A stretch of DNA of 64,000 bases from positions 1,860,001-1,924,000 of the forward strand of contig CAWEHW010000004.1 of the NCBI GenBank assembly GCA_963809045.1, read 5' to 3'. The stretch is from SPCO01 sp963809045. Lineage in GTDB: Bacteria; Chloroflexota; Limnocylindria; Limnocylindrales; CSP1-4. The notes under the pieces were generated by a model. That model did not search any database. It was not told where the DNA came from and saw only the letters and a list, made by a program, of their open reading frames with translations. Made by a program: the position numbers and the translations under genes. Position 1 is the stretch's first letter. Each line of letters starts with the position of its first letter. Of the stretch, positions 26,222 through 35,175 are shown piece by piece.

Positions 26222-26470
26222 TCAGCGGGCCGGCCGATCCGTGACCGGCGTGATCTCCGCGACGCACTTGCTCACGCCCGGCCGGAGGAAGGCCTGCAGG
26301 TTTTCTGCATCGTCGGTCTCGACGACGAAGAACGTCGTGTGCTGCGGGAACGCGAGGTAGTAGCCGTGGAGCTTCACCCCTGGCGCATTCTCGTCGAACA
26401 GCGACTTCGAGCCACCCTTGCCGAACGGGCAATCAGCAGGCTGGTGGGACTGCTTGATATGGAAGAGCAT
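26222..26470 (-). CDS. DUF3303-like small ferredoxin-fold protein
   Basis: 82 residues from ATG 26470 (AGGAG, 7-base spacing). Starts MLFHIKQSHQPADCPFGKGG and contains LHGYYLAFPQHTTFFVVE and a late ITPV, matching the DUF3303 alpha+beta barrel family. The single Cys in DCPFG is conserved in relatives. Function unknown. The longer frame to 26770 is antisense to the MFS gene. Confidence 0.72.
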   Translation of the reverse strand: MLFHIKQSHQPADCPFGKGGSKSLFDENAPGVKLHGYYLAFPQHTTFFVVETDDAENLQAFLRPGVSKCVAEITPVTDRPAR

Positions 26471-26508
26471 CCGTGGTCTCCTAGGCACGAGGCGACACAT
26501 CCCTGCGT

Positions 26509-27765
26509 CTACCGTAGCGAATCGGGATCGTCGGCGCTCGCATGCGTGATGTAGTCGAACTGCCGCCATAGGACGACCACCAGCAGCGCCGAGCCGACGA
26601 ACGCGAACCAGAACGGGGCCGTGATCCCGAACGTCTTCGCCAGGAGGCCGCCCAGCGGCGTCCCGACCACCATCCCGCCAACGATCGCCACGCGGTAGAC
26701 GCCCCCGACCCGCCCGAGCAGCGCATCCGGGACGGCTCGCTGTCGGATCACGGTCGAGGTCGTTCCCCACACGAAGGCGTGTGCCCCGAAGACCACGAGC
26801 GTGGACAATGCGATCACCGAGGATGTCGTCAGCGCGAGCACGAGATGGGTGCCGGTCTCGATCAGCAGGCCGACGCGCATGATGTCGCCGAGCGAGAACC
26901 GGCGCTCCAGGCGGCCGTACGAACCGACGCCGACCACGCCGCCGACGGCCATCGCCGTCGTGAGAAGACCAAACCCCACCTCATCCATGCCCAGTCGCTC
27001 GCCGGCGTAGAGGACCAGCACGGACCATGCTGCCCCGAACGTGACGTTGAAGGTGAAGATGGTCAGCGCCAGCGTCCGCATCGGCGGGTGGGCCATGAGC
27101 CAGCGGACCCCTTCGGCCATCTCGGCACGCAGGTTCGAACGCTCCGGGATCTCCTGCTTCGTACTGGTGACCACCCGCGAGATGAGGACCGCGCCGAGGG
27201 CGAAACAGGCCGCATTGGTCGCAAACGGCAGCGCCATGCCGAGGGCGAACAGGAAGGCGCCGATCGGCGGTGTGAGCAGCTGGTTGGTGAGGAGGAACGC
27301 GCCCTGCATCCGCGCGTTGGCGATCCCGAGGTCCTCGCGTTGGACGAGACCGGGCAGCAACGTGCCGCTGGCTGCGTCCGCGAACGTTTCGGCGGTGCCC
27401 AGCAGGAACAGCGCGACGAGGACCAGCGCGATGTTGACCGAGCCGCTGACAATCGTGACCACGAGGCCGATCAGGACGACGGCACGGCCAAGGTTGACCA
27501 CGACGACCATGCGCCGCCGGTTGAACCGGTCCGCCGCGGCGCCGGCCAGGACGCTGAACAGCAACACCGGCAGGTATTCGCTGAGCAGGGCCATCGAAAC
27601 AAGCAACGGATCCCGCGTCTGGGATGCCACGAGCAGCGGGCCGGCCGCGAGGACGACGCCGTCGCCGGCGTTGTTCAGGACCGTAGACGACAGGAGCCAG
27701 CGGAAGCTTCGGCCCAGCCGCGCCGGCACGATGGCTTCGAGGATCCGGGCCGGAATGGAGCGCAC
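26509..27765 (-). CDS. MFS transporter (MFS_3/EntS-like exporter)
   Basis: 418 residues, 12 membrane helices. The first loop is GAAADRFNRRRMVVV (motif A), the middle contains a charged cytoplasmic loop (STKQEIPERSNLRAEM), and the second half repeats the pattern. A -10 TATCCT at 27773-27778 lies 7 bases before GTG 27765. Exporters of this branch move siderophores, macrolides or other metabolites. It stands between a DUF3303 gene and an alcohol dehydrogenase, all on the minus strand, and has its own promoter. Confidence 0.88.
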   Translation of the reverse strand: MRSIPARILEAIVPARLGRSFRWLLSSTVLNNAGDGVVLAAGPLLVASQTRDPLLVSMALLSEYLPVLLFSVLAGAAADRFNRRRMVVVVNLGRAVVLIGLVVTIVSGSVNIALVLVALFLLGTAETFADAASGTLLPGLVQREDLGIANARMQGAFLLTNQLLTPPIGAFLFALGMALPFATNAACFALGAVLISRVVTSTKQEIPERSNLRAEMAEGVRWLMAHPPMRTLALTIFTFNVTFGAAWSVLVLYAGERLGMDEVGFGLLTTAMAVGGVVGVGSYGRLERRFSLGDIMRVGLLIETGTHLVLALTTSSVIALSTLVVFGAHAFVWGTTSTVIRQRAVPDALLGRVGGVYRVAIVGGMVVGTPLGGLLAKTFGITAPFWFAFVGSALLVVVLWRQFDYITHASADDPDSLR

Positions 27766-27786
27766 CGGCGGCAGGATACCAACCGG

Positions 27787-28767
27787 CTATGGGGTGACGA
27801 TCACCTTGCCTCGCGGCCGCCCATCGTCGACGTAGCGAAGGGCTTCGACGACCTCGCTCAGCGGGTAGCGCCGGTCGATCACCGGCCTGACCTTGCCCGC
27901 CGCGATCAATGCGGTGAGGGCCGCCACGTCGGGCGGATGGAACGGCTTCCACCACAGCATCAGGCCCATGGTACGACCCGTGAGCTTCGCCAGCAGCGTG
28001 CCCAGGAGGAGCGAGAAGAAGGTCGCCGTCGTCGGTGCTCCCAGGGTGAGGTAGACACCATTCGGCCGGAGCGCCCGCCGGTACCGGAGCAGCCAGTGGC
28101 GAGTCTCCGCGGACAGGATCCAGTCGTACCGCTCACCCGCCCGCGTGATGTCGACCGTCGAGTAGTCGAGGACGTGGTCCGCTCCCAACGAGCGCACGAA
28201 CCCGAGCTTCGTCGTGCTGCAGACGCCGGTCACGACAGCCCCCATCGACTTGGCGATCTGCACGGCGAATGGGCCGACGTTTCCTGATGCGCCCTCGATC
28301 AGGACCTTGTCGCCGGGCTTGATCGTCCGGCCGTTTCGAAGGCGGAGTCCCTGGAGCGCGAGGACGGCGGAATGCGGGAGGGTGGCCGCATCCTCGAACG
28401 ACATGGTCGGCGGGATGAGCTGGAAGGACTTCTCGGGTGCCGCGACGTACTCGGCAAATGCGCCCTGGCCCACGTTGAACAGGTCCGCAAAGACTCGGTC
28501 CGCGGGTTTGAACCGCGTGACGTTCGGTCCGACAGCCTCGACGACCCCGGCAACATCCGTCCCCGTCCGATGCTGACGAGGCGCGCGGAGTCCGACAAAG
28601 AGCCGAACGAATCCCGGCCGGGGTCCCAGGCCATCGAGGTCCGCCCGGTTGACCGAGGCCGCGTGCACGCGCACCAGCACCTCGCCGTCGCCGGGCACCG
28701 GCTGATCGATCTCCTCCACCCGGACAACGTCGACCGACCCGTACCGGCGCTGGAGCGCTGCCTTCAT
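27787..28767 (-). CDS. NAD(P)-dependent quinone oxidoreductase-like alcohol dehydrogenase (MDR family)
   Basis: 326 residues from ATG 28767 (family-like start MKAALQRRYGS); a second candidate ATG lies at 28794. The GroES-like half contains GTDVAGVVEAVG and the Rossmann half VLIEGASGNVGPFAVQIAK. The structural-zinc Cys cluster is absent, so it is a zinc-independent quinone oxidoreductase/reticulon-4-interacting type that reduces enones or quinones. The substrate is unknown. It is followed by the MFS exporter in the same direction with a 21-base gap. Confidence 0.87.
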   Translation of the reverse strand: MKAALQRRYGSVDVVRVEEIDQPVPGDGEVLVRVHAASVNRADLDGLGPRPGFVRLFVGLRAPRQHRTGTDVAGVVEAVGPNVTRFKPADRVFADLFNVGQGAFAEYVAAPEKSFQLIPPTMSFEDAATLPHSAVLALQGLRLRNGRTIKPGDKVLIEGASGNVGPFAVQIAKSMGAVVTGVCSTTKLGFVRSLGADHVLDYSTVDITRAGERYDWILSAETRHWLLRYRRALRPNGVYLTLGAPTTATFFSLLLGTLLAKLTGRTMGLMLWWKPFHPPDVAALTALIAAGKVRPVIDRRYPLSEVVEALRYVDDGRPRGKVIVTP

Positions 28768-28963
28768 GGCGTGGGACCGGAGCTCGTCATGCATCGAAGT
28801 ATGCGGTTCCGGGAAACCGTGGGCGCCCTGCGGCTAGCCCCACCCCGAAGATGCCGGGTGGCTGGCTGGGTCCAGGGCATCTCGATGCCTACGGTGGATG
28901 CACACAACAGCTGGACCGCCCAGGTGATGGCGGTCGCACAGGCCGGAGGAGGGATGCAATCCG

Positions 28964-29920
28964 ATGCGGGTCAACCGCAAGTTCCTGTACATGGGCGTGT
29001 TCCTGGTCGCAATCGGGAGCGTCGCCGTCGTCGCTGACGTGGCCGCCACAGACGGCACAGCGATCCGCGATGCCCTGCGCCTGTGGCCGCTCGCCATCGT
29101 CGCCATCGGGCTGGGGATCGCACTTCGGCGCACCGAATTCGCGGTCCCGGCCGGCCTGGTGGCCGCCATGGCGCCCGGCCTCCTCATCGGCGGCGGCTTC
29201 GCCCTCGCGCCTGGTGCGGTCGCCGACTGCGGTGACGGCGGACCACCGTCCACCATCACGACCGAGGAAGGCCTCTTCGACGCACCCGCGCGGGTGTCGA
29301 TCTCAACCGGGTGCGGCACCCTCGCGGTCAACACGGCCCCGGGAAGTGCGTGGCGGCTTGACCGGAGCGATGCCACCGTCACGCCGATCGTCGACGCATC
29401 GGCGGGCTCGCTCTCGATCGATGCCGGTGGCCGGCGGTGGTGGCAACGCATGGATGAGGACCGGGACGACTGGATCCTGACCCTGCCCACCTCACCGATC
29501 GAGGACCTGATCGTGGTCGTCAACGCGGGTGAAGGCCAGCTGGCGTTGCCCCAGGCACAGATCGAGCGCATGTCGCTCACGACGAACGCGGCGTCAGCCG
29601 AAGTCGACCTGTCCGAGGCCAGAATCAAGAGCCTCGCCGGGACCGTGAACGCGGGCCAGCTGTCGTACTGGCTGCCCGCCGGCAACCTGACCGGCACCTT
29701 CGAGGTCAACGCCGGTGGCCTCGCCATCTGCGCGCCAGGCAATGTCGGGTTGCAGGTCGCCCAGGAGAGCAACCTCGCCGGCATTTCCATCAATGGGCAG
29801 CACGAGACCGCGTCCAACTGGCAGAGCGCCGACTACGCGTCGGCCCCGTTCAAGGCCGATCTCACCATCAGCGTCAACTTCGGCAATGTCGAGATCAACC
29901 CAATTGGAGGATGCAAGTGA
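28964..29920 (+). CDS. Membrane-anchored toastrack (LiaF/DUF5668-like) protein
   Basis: 318 residues. Residues 8-65 hold two or three membrane helices with the small internal motif LWPLAIVAIGLGI, as in LiaF-like proteins. The C-terminal 200 residues form a repetitive beta domain with equally spaced short strands (LTTNAASAEVDLSEARI, then AGTVNAGQLSYWLP), the toastrack fold. Such proteins regulate envelope-stress two-component systems. GGAGGAGGG precedes the ATG. Its stop overlaps the next gene (PspC) by 10 bases, and the histidine kinase follows. Confidence 0.8.
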   Translation: MRVNRKFLYMGVFLVAIGSVAVVADVAATDGTAIRDALRLWPLAIVAIGLGIALRRTEFAVPAGLVAAMAPGLLIGGGFALAPGAVADCGDGGPPSTITTEEGLFDAPARVSISTGCGTLAVNTAPGSAWRLDRSDATVTPIVDASAGSLSIDAGGRRWWQRMDEDRDDWILTLPTSPIEDLIVVVNAGEGQLALPQAQIERMSLTTNAASAEVDLSEARIKSLAGTVNAGQLSYWLPAGNLTGTFEVNAGGLAICAPGNVGLQVAQESNLAGISINGQHETASNWQSADYASAPFKADLTISVNFGNVEINPIGGCK

Positions 29921-30393
29921 ACCGCCGACTGACTCGTTGCCGCCACGACCGGATGCTCGCGGGCGTGGCATCGGGCATGGCCGAGTATTTCGAAGTCGAT
30001 CCGACCCTGGTCCGGGTGCTCTGGCTGATCTCGATCTTCTTCGGAGGCATCGGCCTGCTCGCCTACATCGTCCTGGCGATCATCATGCCCAATGAACCGG
30101 ACGTGGCGCCGGTCGGCGATCCCGTGGCCGGTGACGCAACGGCCGACCCGGCGAACCCAGCGCTCAGCGGGTGGCACGCAGCGGCCGCAACCCACCGTCA
30201 CGTAACTCGCGACAATGGGCGCATCGTGACCTTCGCCGGATTCGCCCTGATCCTGTTTGGCGCCCTGGCGCTGATCGGCGTCTACCTGCCAGACCTGGCC
30301 GACGGGGGCCGTTTCCTGTGGCCTGCGTTCATCCTCGGGATCGGGGTCCTCCTGGTGGCCGGTGCCGTGCGACGCGATACGACGCCTTCGTGA
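29911..30393 (+). CDS. PspC-domain membrane protein
   Basis: 160 residues. Residues 5-65 form a PspC domain (RCRHDRMLAGVASGMAEYFEVD, then one helix ending IIMPNEPD), a membrane sensor that pairs with LiaF/LiaS or PspA systems. A second helical region (about 105-155) adds two more membrane segments. It starts inside the end of the toastrack gene (ATG 29911; GTG 29917 is a second option) and its TGA overlaps the kinase GTG. This organisation is a classic envelope-stress module. Confidence 0.88.
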   Translation: MQVNRRLTRCRHDRMLAGVASGMAEYFEVDPTLVRVLWLISIFFGGIGLLAYIVLAIIMPNEPDVAPVGDPVAGDATADPANPALSGWHAAAATHRHVTRDNGRIVTFAGFALILFGALALIGVYLPDLADGGRFLWPAFILGIGVLLVAGAVRRDTTPS

Positions 30394-31817
30394 TCGGCGG
30401 CGCAGTCCTCATCGTGGGGCTGCTCCTCATCCTTGCCGGGCTGACTTCGGCCCGGATCCCCGGCGGTGCGACGTTCGCCTCGCCGGGGATGTCTGTTGGG
30501 CGGGCCGGCAACCCGATCCGGGCCTTCCTCGTGTCGCCGATCCACCCCGCCACGTGGTATGCGAATGCGGCGATCGGTGTCGGATTCCTCATCGGCCTGT
30601 TCGCGTTTGCGTTGGTGGGCTCGATCGCATCGGCTGGCGTCGCGTCGCTCCTGGCTGGAGTCGGCGTGCTCCTGGTGGCCGTCGCGATCGAAGGGTCGCG
30701 GATCGTCGCGCGGATCGAACGGCGGCGCGTGATGCTCGGGCATACAGAACGCCTTACGGCGCACCCCTATCAACCGCTGCGTGGCGGGATCGTCGCCGTG
30801 TTGCGGGCGGAATTCGCCGACGAGAACCGCTGGCGCGACGTGTTGTACGTCGCGGTCAACCTGCCGCTCGTCGTCATCGAGTTCGTCGTGATCGCCGCCT
30901 TGTGGGGTCTTTCAATCTGGCTGCTGTCGATGCCGTTCTGGTACGACGCCGTGGCCGGCGCGACCCTCCCGGCGGCCCTGACGCCCCTTTCGGGCCGCGA
31001 CGCGCCAACCGTGCTGCTTCGCACGCTCGCCGGGCTCGCCCTGCTCCCGGTCGCGGCATCGATGTCCCAGCTCGTCATGGCCCTCCATCGAGCGGTGGTC
31101 GCCGGACTCCTGTGCACGTCGGAGAGCCGTGAGCTCCGACGGCAGGTGGAGACGCTCAAGGAGAGCCGCTCGGCCATCCTCGACGTCGAGGCAAACGAGC
31201 TCCACCGGATCGAGCGCGACCTGCACGACGGCGCCCAGCAGCGCCTCGTTCGGCTGACCATGGATCTCGGCCTCGCCAGCGAACGCATCGACGCCGATCC
31301 TGCTGCCGCCAAACAGCTGCTCGCCGACGGCCAGGAACAGGCGCGCCAGGCGCTGGCTGAGCTTCGCGACCTGGTCCGCGGCATCGCGCCATCCATCCTG
31401 CTCGATCGTGGGTTGGTCGCAGCGCTCGGCTCGATCGTGGGACGAGGATCCGTGCCGTCCGTCATGCGCAGCGAGCTGCCCGCCGGAGAGCGGCTGCCAC
31501 CGTCGATCGAGCGGGCGGCCTACTTCGTCGTCGCCGAGGCGCTCACCAACGTGTCGAAGCACAGCGGAGCCGCGACCTCGGAGGTTCGATGCCGTCGCGA
31601 GGACGCTCGACTCGTGGTCGAGGTCTGGGACGACGGTCGCGGCGGCGCGATCTCGGAACCCGGTGGCGGTCTCGCTGGGCTCGCGGATCGAGTCGAAGGT
31701 CTCGATGGCACGTTTACGATCTCCAGCCCGGTTGGGGGCCCGACCCTCGTCCGTGCCGAGTTCCCGGTGCCCGCCTGGAGTGCCCCGACGACCTACTGGC
31801 AGCAGCCCTCGCGCTAG
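30390..31817 (+). CDS. Membrane histidine kinase, HisKA_3/NarL type
   Basis: 475 residues from GTG 30390, overlapping the PspC stop (GTGA). Six membrane helices (two at about 1-20 and 58-95, others around 155-235) precede a DHp domain with IERDLHDGAQQR (phospho-His279) and an ATPase domain (AEALTNVSKHSGA, VWDDGRGG, GGLAGLADRVEGL). It phosphorylates a NarL-type regulator; the obvious partner is the convergent gene 31814-32473. The longer frame to 30171 is not coding. With the toastrack and PspC proteins it looks like a LiaFSR-like envelope-stress sensor. Confidence 0.9.
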   Translation: MIGGAVLIVGLLLILAGLTSARIPGGATFASPGMSVGRAGNPIRAFLVSPIHPATWYANAAIGVGFLIGLFAFALVGSIASAGVASLLAGVGVLLVAVAIEGSRIVARIERRRVMLGHTERLTAHPYQPLRGGIVAVLRAEFADENRWRDVLYVAVNLPLVVIEFVVIAALWGLSIWLLSMPFWYDAVAGATLPAALTPLSGRDAPTVLLRTLAGLALLPVAASMSQLVMALHRAVVAGLLCTSESRELRRQVETLKESRSAILDVEANELHRIERDLHDGAQQRLVRLTMDLGLASERIDADPAAAKQLLADGQEQARQALAELRDLVRGIAPSILLDRGLVAALGSIVGRGSVPSVMRSELPAGERLPPSIERAAYFVVAEALTNVSKHSGAATSEVRCRREDARLVVEVWDDGRGGAISEPGGGLAGLADRVEGLDGTFTISSPVGGPTLVRAEFPVPAWSAPTTYWQQPSR

Positions 31818-32473
31818 GAGCCGAGGTAGGTCAGCACGGCCAGAACCCGCCGGTGATCGTTCTGCGAGTCGGGTAGCTCCAGCTTCCCGAAGATGTTGCT
31901 GATGTGCTTCTCGGTTGCGCCCTCGGTGATCCCGAGATGCGTCGCGACCCCGACGTTCGTGCGACCCTCGGCCATCGCGGCAAGGACCTCCCGCTCACGT
32001 GGCGTGAGCGCCGACAACGGATCGTCGGCGCCTTGCCGGACCATGAGCTGCGCGACGACCTCGGGATCGAGGGCGGTGCCCCCGCGGGCGACGCGACGCA
32101 GGGCGTCCATGAACTCACGGATGTCGCCCACGCGATCCTTGAGCAGGTACCCGACGCCGCCGGCCCGGTCCGCCAGGAGCTCCATGGCGTACTGCCGTTC
32201 GACGTACTGGCTCAGGACGAGCACCGGTGCGCCCGGGACGCGCCGGCGTGCCTCGATGGCCGCCCGGAGCCCTTCGTCCCGCTGCGTCGGTGGCATGCGG
32301 ACGTCGACGACGGATACGTCGGGTCTGTGCTCCACGACGGCATCGATCAGCGCCGGCCCGTCTCCGACCTTGGCGACGACCGTGCCACCGGCTTCCTGGA
32401 TCAGCCGGGCAATCCCCTCGCGGATGAGCGCCGAATCCTCGGCGATGACGACGCGAAGTGGTGCAGTGTCCAC
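31814..32473 (-). CDS. NarL/LuxR-family response regulator
   Basis: 219 residues from GTG 32473. Receiver domain with the acidic triad (AEDS), phospho-Asp57 (VVDVRMPP) and Lys (YLLKDRVGDI), then a C-terminal LuxR HTH (LTPREREVLAAMAEGRTN, VEKHISNIFGKL-type helix). It is the cognate partner of the kinase by position but is encoded on the opposite strand, converging tail to tail. The two stop codons interlock in CTAG (31814-31817). The longer frame to 32614 is not receiver-like. Confidence 0.9.
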   Translation of the reverse strand: MDTAPLRVVIAEDSALIREGIARLIQEAGGTVVAKVGDGPALIDAVVEHRPDVSVVDVRMPPTQRDEGLRAAIEARRRVPGAPVLVLSQYVERQYAMELLADRAGGVGYLLKDRVGDIREFMDALRRVARGGTALDPEVVAQLMVRQGADDPLSALTPREREVLAAMAEGRTNVGVATHLGITEGATEKHISNIFGKLELPDSQNDHRRVLAVLTYLGS

Positions 32474-32537
32474 GGGTGGATGATGCGCGTCAGCCCGGAT
32501 CCGTGCGAGCCCTTCGGCTCGCCTAACGGGCTCGAAC

Positions 32538-32642
32538 CTACTGCTCGATGACGATCGACTCCAGCAGGGGCTCCGCGACCGCGAGCGCATGGTCCCAATC
32601 GGCCACGGATCCACCGACCATCACGGCGAGGACGAGCAGCAC
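32538..32642 (-). pseudogene. Short C-terminal relic of a secreted protein
   Basis: A 34-residue minus-strand frame (VLLVLAVMVGGSVADWD, then LLESIVIEQ) looks like the end of lipoprotein-type domains that finish with a helix and the motif LLESI. It has no start signal and is preceded by a stop. I see nothing else in the 230 bases between the response regulator and the VOC gene. Confidence 0.3.
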
Positions 32643-32700
32643 GTCCAAACCCTAGGGCGGCTCGGCGATTCGGTCCAGCGCGCACGGCGCGCCGCATGTG

Positions 32701-33186
32701 CTACGCGGGCACGCCGGCGTAGGCCTCGCGGAGCTCCTCGACGTCGATCTTCACCATCTTGAGCATGGCTTCCATCGCGCGGGCCGCGCCGGCTCGATCG
32801 GAGCTCTCGAGCATCTCGTTGAGCTGTCGTGGGATGACTTGCCAGGACATGCCAAAGCGGTCCTTGAGCCAGCCGCAGACGCTGGGCGACCCGCCGCCCT
32901 GCATCAGCGCGTCCCAATAGTGATCGACCTCGGCCTGGTCCTTGCAGTCGACGTACAGCGAGATCGCCTCGGTGAACGGGAACTCGGGGCCACCGTTGAG
33001 GCCGATGTACCGGTTGCCATCGAGGGTGAACTCGACGGTGATGACGTCGCCGGCCTTCGTGCTGGGATTGTCCGCGGCGGCGCGAACCGTCTTGTCGACC
33101 CGGCTGTTCGGGAAGAGCGAGGTGTAGAACCTGGCGGCTTCTTCGGCATTGCCGTCAAACCACAGGCATGGAGCGATCATCGGCAC
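32701..33186 (-). CDS. PhnB-type VOC protein (DUF/3-demethylubiquinone methyltransferase-like fold)
   Basis: 161 residues from GTG 33186 with AGGAGG 7 bases upstream. It begins MIAPCLWFDGNAEEAARFYTS and carries SRVDKTVRA and FTEAISLYVDCKDQAEVD, typical of PhnB-like VOC proteins once called 3-demethylubiquinone 3-methyltransferases. No metal site or substrate can be assigned. The longer frame to 33279 lacks family similarity. It is divergent from the nitrilase gene 33318. Confidence 0.85.
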   Translation of the reverse strand: MPMIAPCLWFDGNAEEAARFYTSLFPNSRVDKTVRAAADNPSTKAGDVITVEFTLDGNRYIGLNGGPEFPFTEAISLYVDCKDQAEVDHYWDALMQGGGSPSVCGWLKDRFGMSWQVIPRQLNEMLESSDRAGAARAMEAMLKMVKIDVEELREAYAGVPA

Positions 33187-33317
33187 GGGGTGACCTCCTG
33201 TCCGTGCGGTGTGTTGATTCCAGGATGCTTGCAGGAATCTCGCTGCATGAGGAGAACAGTTCGCGCTGGGGGCTTGCAAATCGGTTGAGAGTCCCCCTCG
33301 ACAGTAGACTCCGGGGC

Positions 33318-34142
33318 ATGGCTACGATCCGGATCGCCGTCGCCTCGACACCGCTCACGACGACCCTTGACGAGGCCGTTCCGGTCGCCGTCGCAGCGAT
33401 CGAGGAAGCCGGCCGGCTCGGGGCGAGGACCGTCTGCCTGCCCGAGAGCGGTATCCCCGGTCATCGAGTCCAGGCTGATGTCGTGCCGGACGTGACGCAG
33501 ACGGAGCTCGACGACGCGCTCATGGTCGTCGCCGCGGCAGCCCGGGACAACGCGGTCGTGGCGATCGTCGGAACGGAGCGGCTGGCGCCCAATGGCCGCG
33601 AGATCGTGGCCGTCGTCTTCGATGCGGACGGTTCGCGCCTGGGTGACCAGGTCAAGACCCAGATCGACCCGTCCGAGGATGCCGCCTACGTCGCCGGGTC
33701 AGGCCGTCGCGTGTTCACGGCGGCCGGCATGACCTTTGGGATCGCCATCTGCCATGAGGCGTTTCGCTATCCGGAGATCGTCCGCTGGCTGGTGCTCGCC
33801 GGCGCCCAGGTGGTGTTCGTCCCGCATTTCGTGACGACGACCGACGGCTCGCTGCCGGCGCGGTGGTGCGATGCGGACAACCCGTACAACGAGAAATCGC
33901 TGCTGTCGCGCGCCGTCGAAAACACCGTCTACATCGCCCAGGCGAATGTCGCCGGCCCGGACCAGGGTTCGATCACCGGGATCGTCGCGCCCGATGGCAG
34001 CCTGGTTGCGAGTCTCGACTACGGTCGCACAGGTGTTGCGTTCGCCGACATCGACCTTGAGCGTGCCACTCGCCAGATGGCGCTTCGCTGGGACAACGAG
34101 CGCAGCACATCGATGGCAGCCCGGGCCCCGGAGCCCGCCTGA
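33318..34142 (+). CDS. Carbon-nitrogen hydrolase (nitrilase superfamily)
   Basis: 274 residues. The catalytic triad is visible: Glu43 (CLPESGIPG), Lys113 (QVKTQIDP) and Cys145 (IAICHEAFRYPE). Members hydrolyse amides, carbamoyl compounds or nitriles; this branch (short, with PYNEKSLLSRAVENTVY) is close to predicted amidohydrolases, and the substrate is unknown. ATG 33318 follows TAGACT (33305-33310) by 7 bases. No obvious partner is adjacent. Confidence 0.9.
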   Translation: MATIRIAVASTPLTTTLDEAVPVAVAAIEEAGRLGARTVCLPESGIPGHRVQADVVPDVTQTELDDALMVVAAAARDNAVVAIVGTERLAPNGREIVAVVFDADGSRLGDQVKTQIDPSEDAAYVAGSGRRVFTAAGMTFGIAICHEAFRYPEIVRWLVLAGAQVVFVPHFVTTTDGSLPARWCDADNPYNEKSLLSRAVENTVYIAQANVAGPDQGSITGIVAPDGSLVASLDYGRTGVAFADIDLERATRQMALRWDNERSTSMAARAPEPA

Positions 34143-34170
34143 CCGACGCTGGGTCGCGGGCCGTCAGAGG

Positions 34171-34236
34171 GCCAGGTCCCTACCGGCTCGGCCAGGTCCC
34201 GTGAAATAGGGACCCGCAGCGAGAAGAAATAGGGAA
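34171..34236. repeat. Nested direct and inverted repeats before a methyltransferase gene
   Basis: Two copies of GGCCAGGTCCC (34171-34181 and 34191-34201) and two of GAAATAGGGA (34204-34213 and 34227-34236) occur in tandem. GGTCCCTA (34176-34183) and TAGGGACC (34208-34215) are inverted, 24 bases apart. It could be a terminator of the nitrilase gene or a leader/operator of the methyltransferase at 34308; the evidence does not decide. Confidence 0.4.
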
Positions 34237-34307
34237 CCTTCACGATGCCGCCGACGCCATCCTGTTCGACGCTTCGTGACGTCCACGCCACCGCAGGAGA
34301 GCGAACC

Positions 34308-35129
34308 ATGACCGACCTCGCGACCAAGCCCGATCTCGCCGCGATCAAGCAACGCCAGCAGGCGACCTGGGCCAGCGGCGACTACCACATGATCGGCACC
34401 CAGATCCTCCTCCAGTCGGAGCTCCTCATCGAGGCGCTCGACGTCCGTGCGACCGACCGGTTCCTCGACGTGGCGACCGGCAGCGGCAACGCCGCGCTCG
34501 CGGCAGCCCGGCGCGGCTGCGACGTGGTCGGGATCGACTACGTTCCCGCCCTGCTCGACCGCGCCCGGCAGCGTGCCGAGGCCGAAGCGGTCGAGGTTCG
34601 ATTCGTCGACGGCGACGCCGAGGCCATCCCGTTCGAGGACGGTTCGTTCGATGTCGTGGCCTCCGTCTTCGGCGCCATGTTCGCGCCGAACCAGGAGCAG
34701 ACGGCGAGCGAGCTCGCGCGTGTCTGCCGACGTGGTGGTCGCATCGGATTGGTGGCCCACACGCCCGACGGGTTCATCGGCCACCTGTTCAAGACGATCG
34801 CCACCCATGTCCCCCCGCCCACCGGGCTCCGCTCGCCCCTCCAGTGGGGCACCGAGGATCGCCTTCGGGAGCTCTTTGGCGACGTCCTGGCCGACATCAC
34901 CACCGAGAAGAAGCACCTCGTCTTCCGATATCGATCGCCCGAGGCATACATCGAGTACTGGCGGCGCTGGTATGGCCCGACGCTCAAGGCGTTCGACGCG
35001 GTCGGCGAAGCCGGTCGAGCGGCGCTCGAGAAAGACCTGCTCGAACTGATCGGCCGGTTCAACCGGGCCGATGACGGCACGATGGTCGTGCCGAACGAGT
35101 ACCTCGAAGCGGTCATCGTCAAGCGGTGA
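34308..35129 (+). CDS. UbiE-like SAM-dependent methyltransferase
   Basis: 273 residues from ATG 34308 with CAGGAGAG upstream. SAM motif I is FLDVATGSGNAALAAARRGC, then VVGIDYVPALLDRARQ, and a post-motif VEVRFVDGDAEAIPFEDGSFDVV. The charged tail (ELIGRFNRADDGTMVVP) is family-like. Substrate unknown, perhaps a quinone or small acid. The hairpin at 35139-35169 follows the stop. The longer frame to 34245 is rejected. Confidence 0.87.
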   Translation: MTDLATKPDLAAIKQRQQATWASGDYHMIGTQILLQSELLIEALDVRATDRFLDVATGSGNAALAAARRGCDVVGIDYVPALLDRARQRAEAEAVEVRFVDGDAEAIPFEDGSFDVVASVFGAMFAPNQEQTASELARVCRRGGRIGLVAHTPDGFIGHLFKTIATHVPPPTGLRSPLQWGTEDRLRELFGDVLADITTEKKHLVFRYRSPEAYIEYWRRWYGPTLKAFDAVGEAGRAALEKDLLELIGRFNRADDGTMVVPNEYLEAVIVKR

Positions 35130-35138
35130 CTCCCGGCT

Positions 35139-35169
35139 CCTGCGGCCCGTACGACCTGCGGGCCGCAGG
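35139..35169. terminator. Perfect 11-bp hairpin between convergent genes
   Basis: CCTGCGGCCCG (35139-35149) and CGGGCCGCAGG (35159-35169) form an 11-base-pair stem with a 9-base loop, between the methyltransferase stop and the HD-protein stop. A short T-containing tail (GTTCCTT) follows on the plus strand. Likely a shared terminator. Confidence 0.55.
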
Positions 35170-35175
35170 GTTCCT

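Noticed and set aside
26779..28287. 502-codon plus-strand ORF
   Set aside because: Shadow of the MFS and alcohol dehydrogenase genes; Arg/Asp/His-rich noise.
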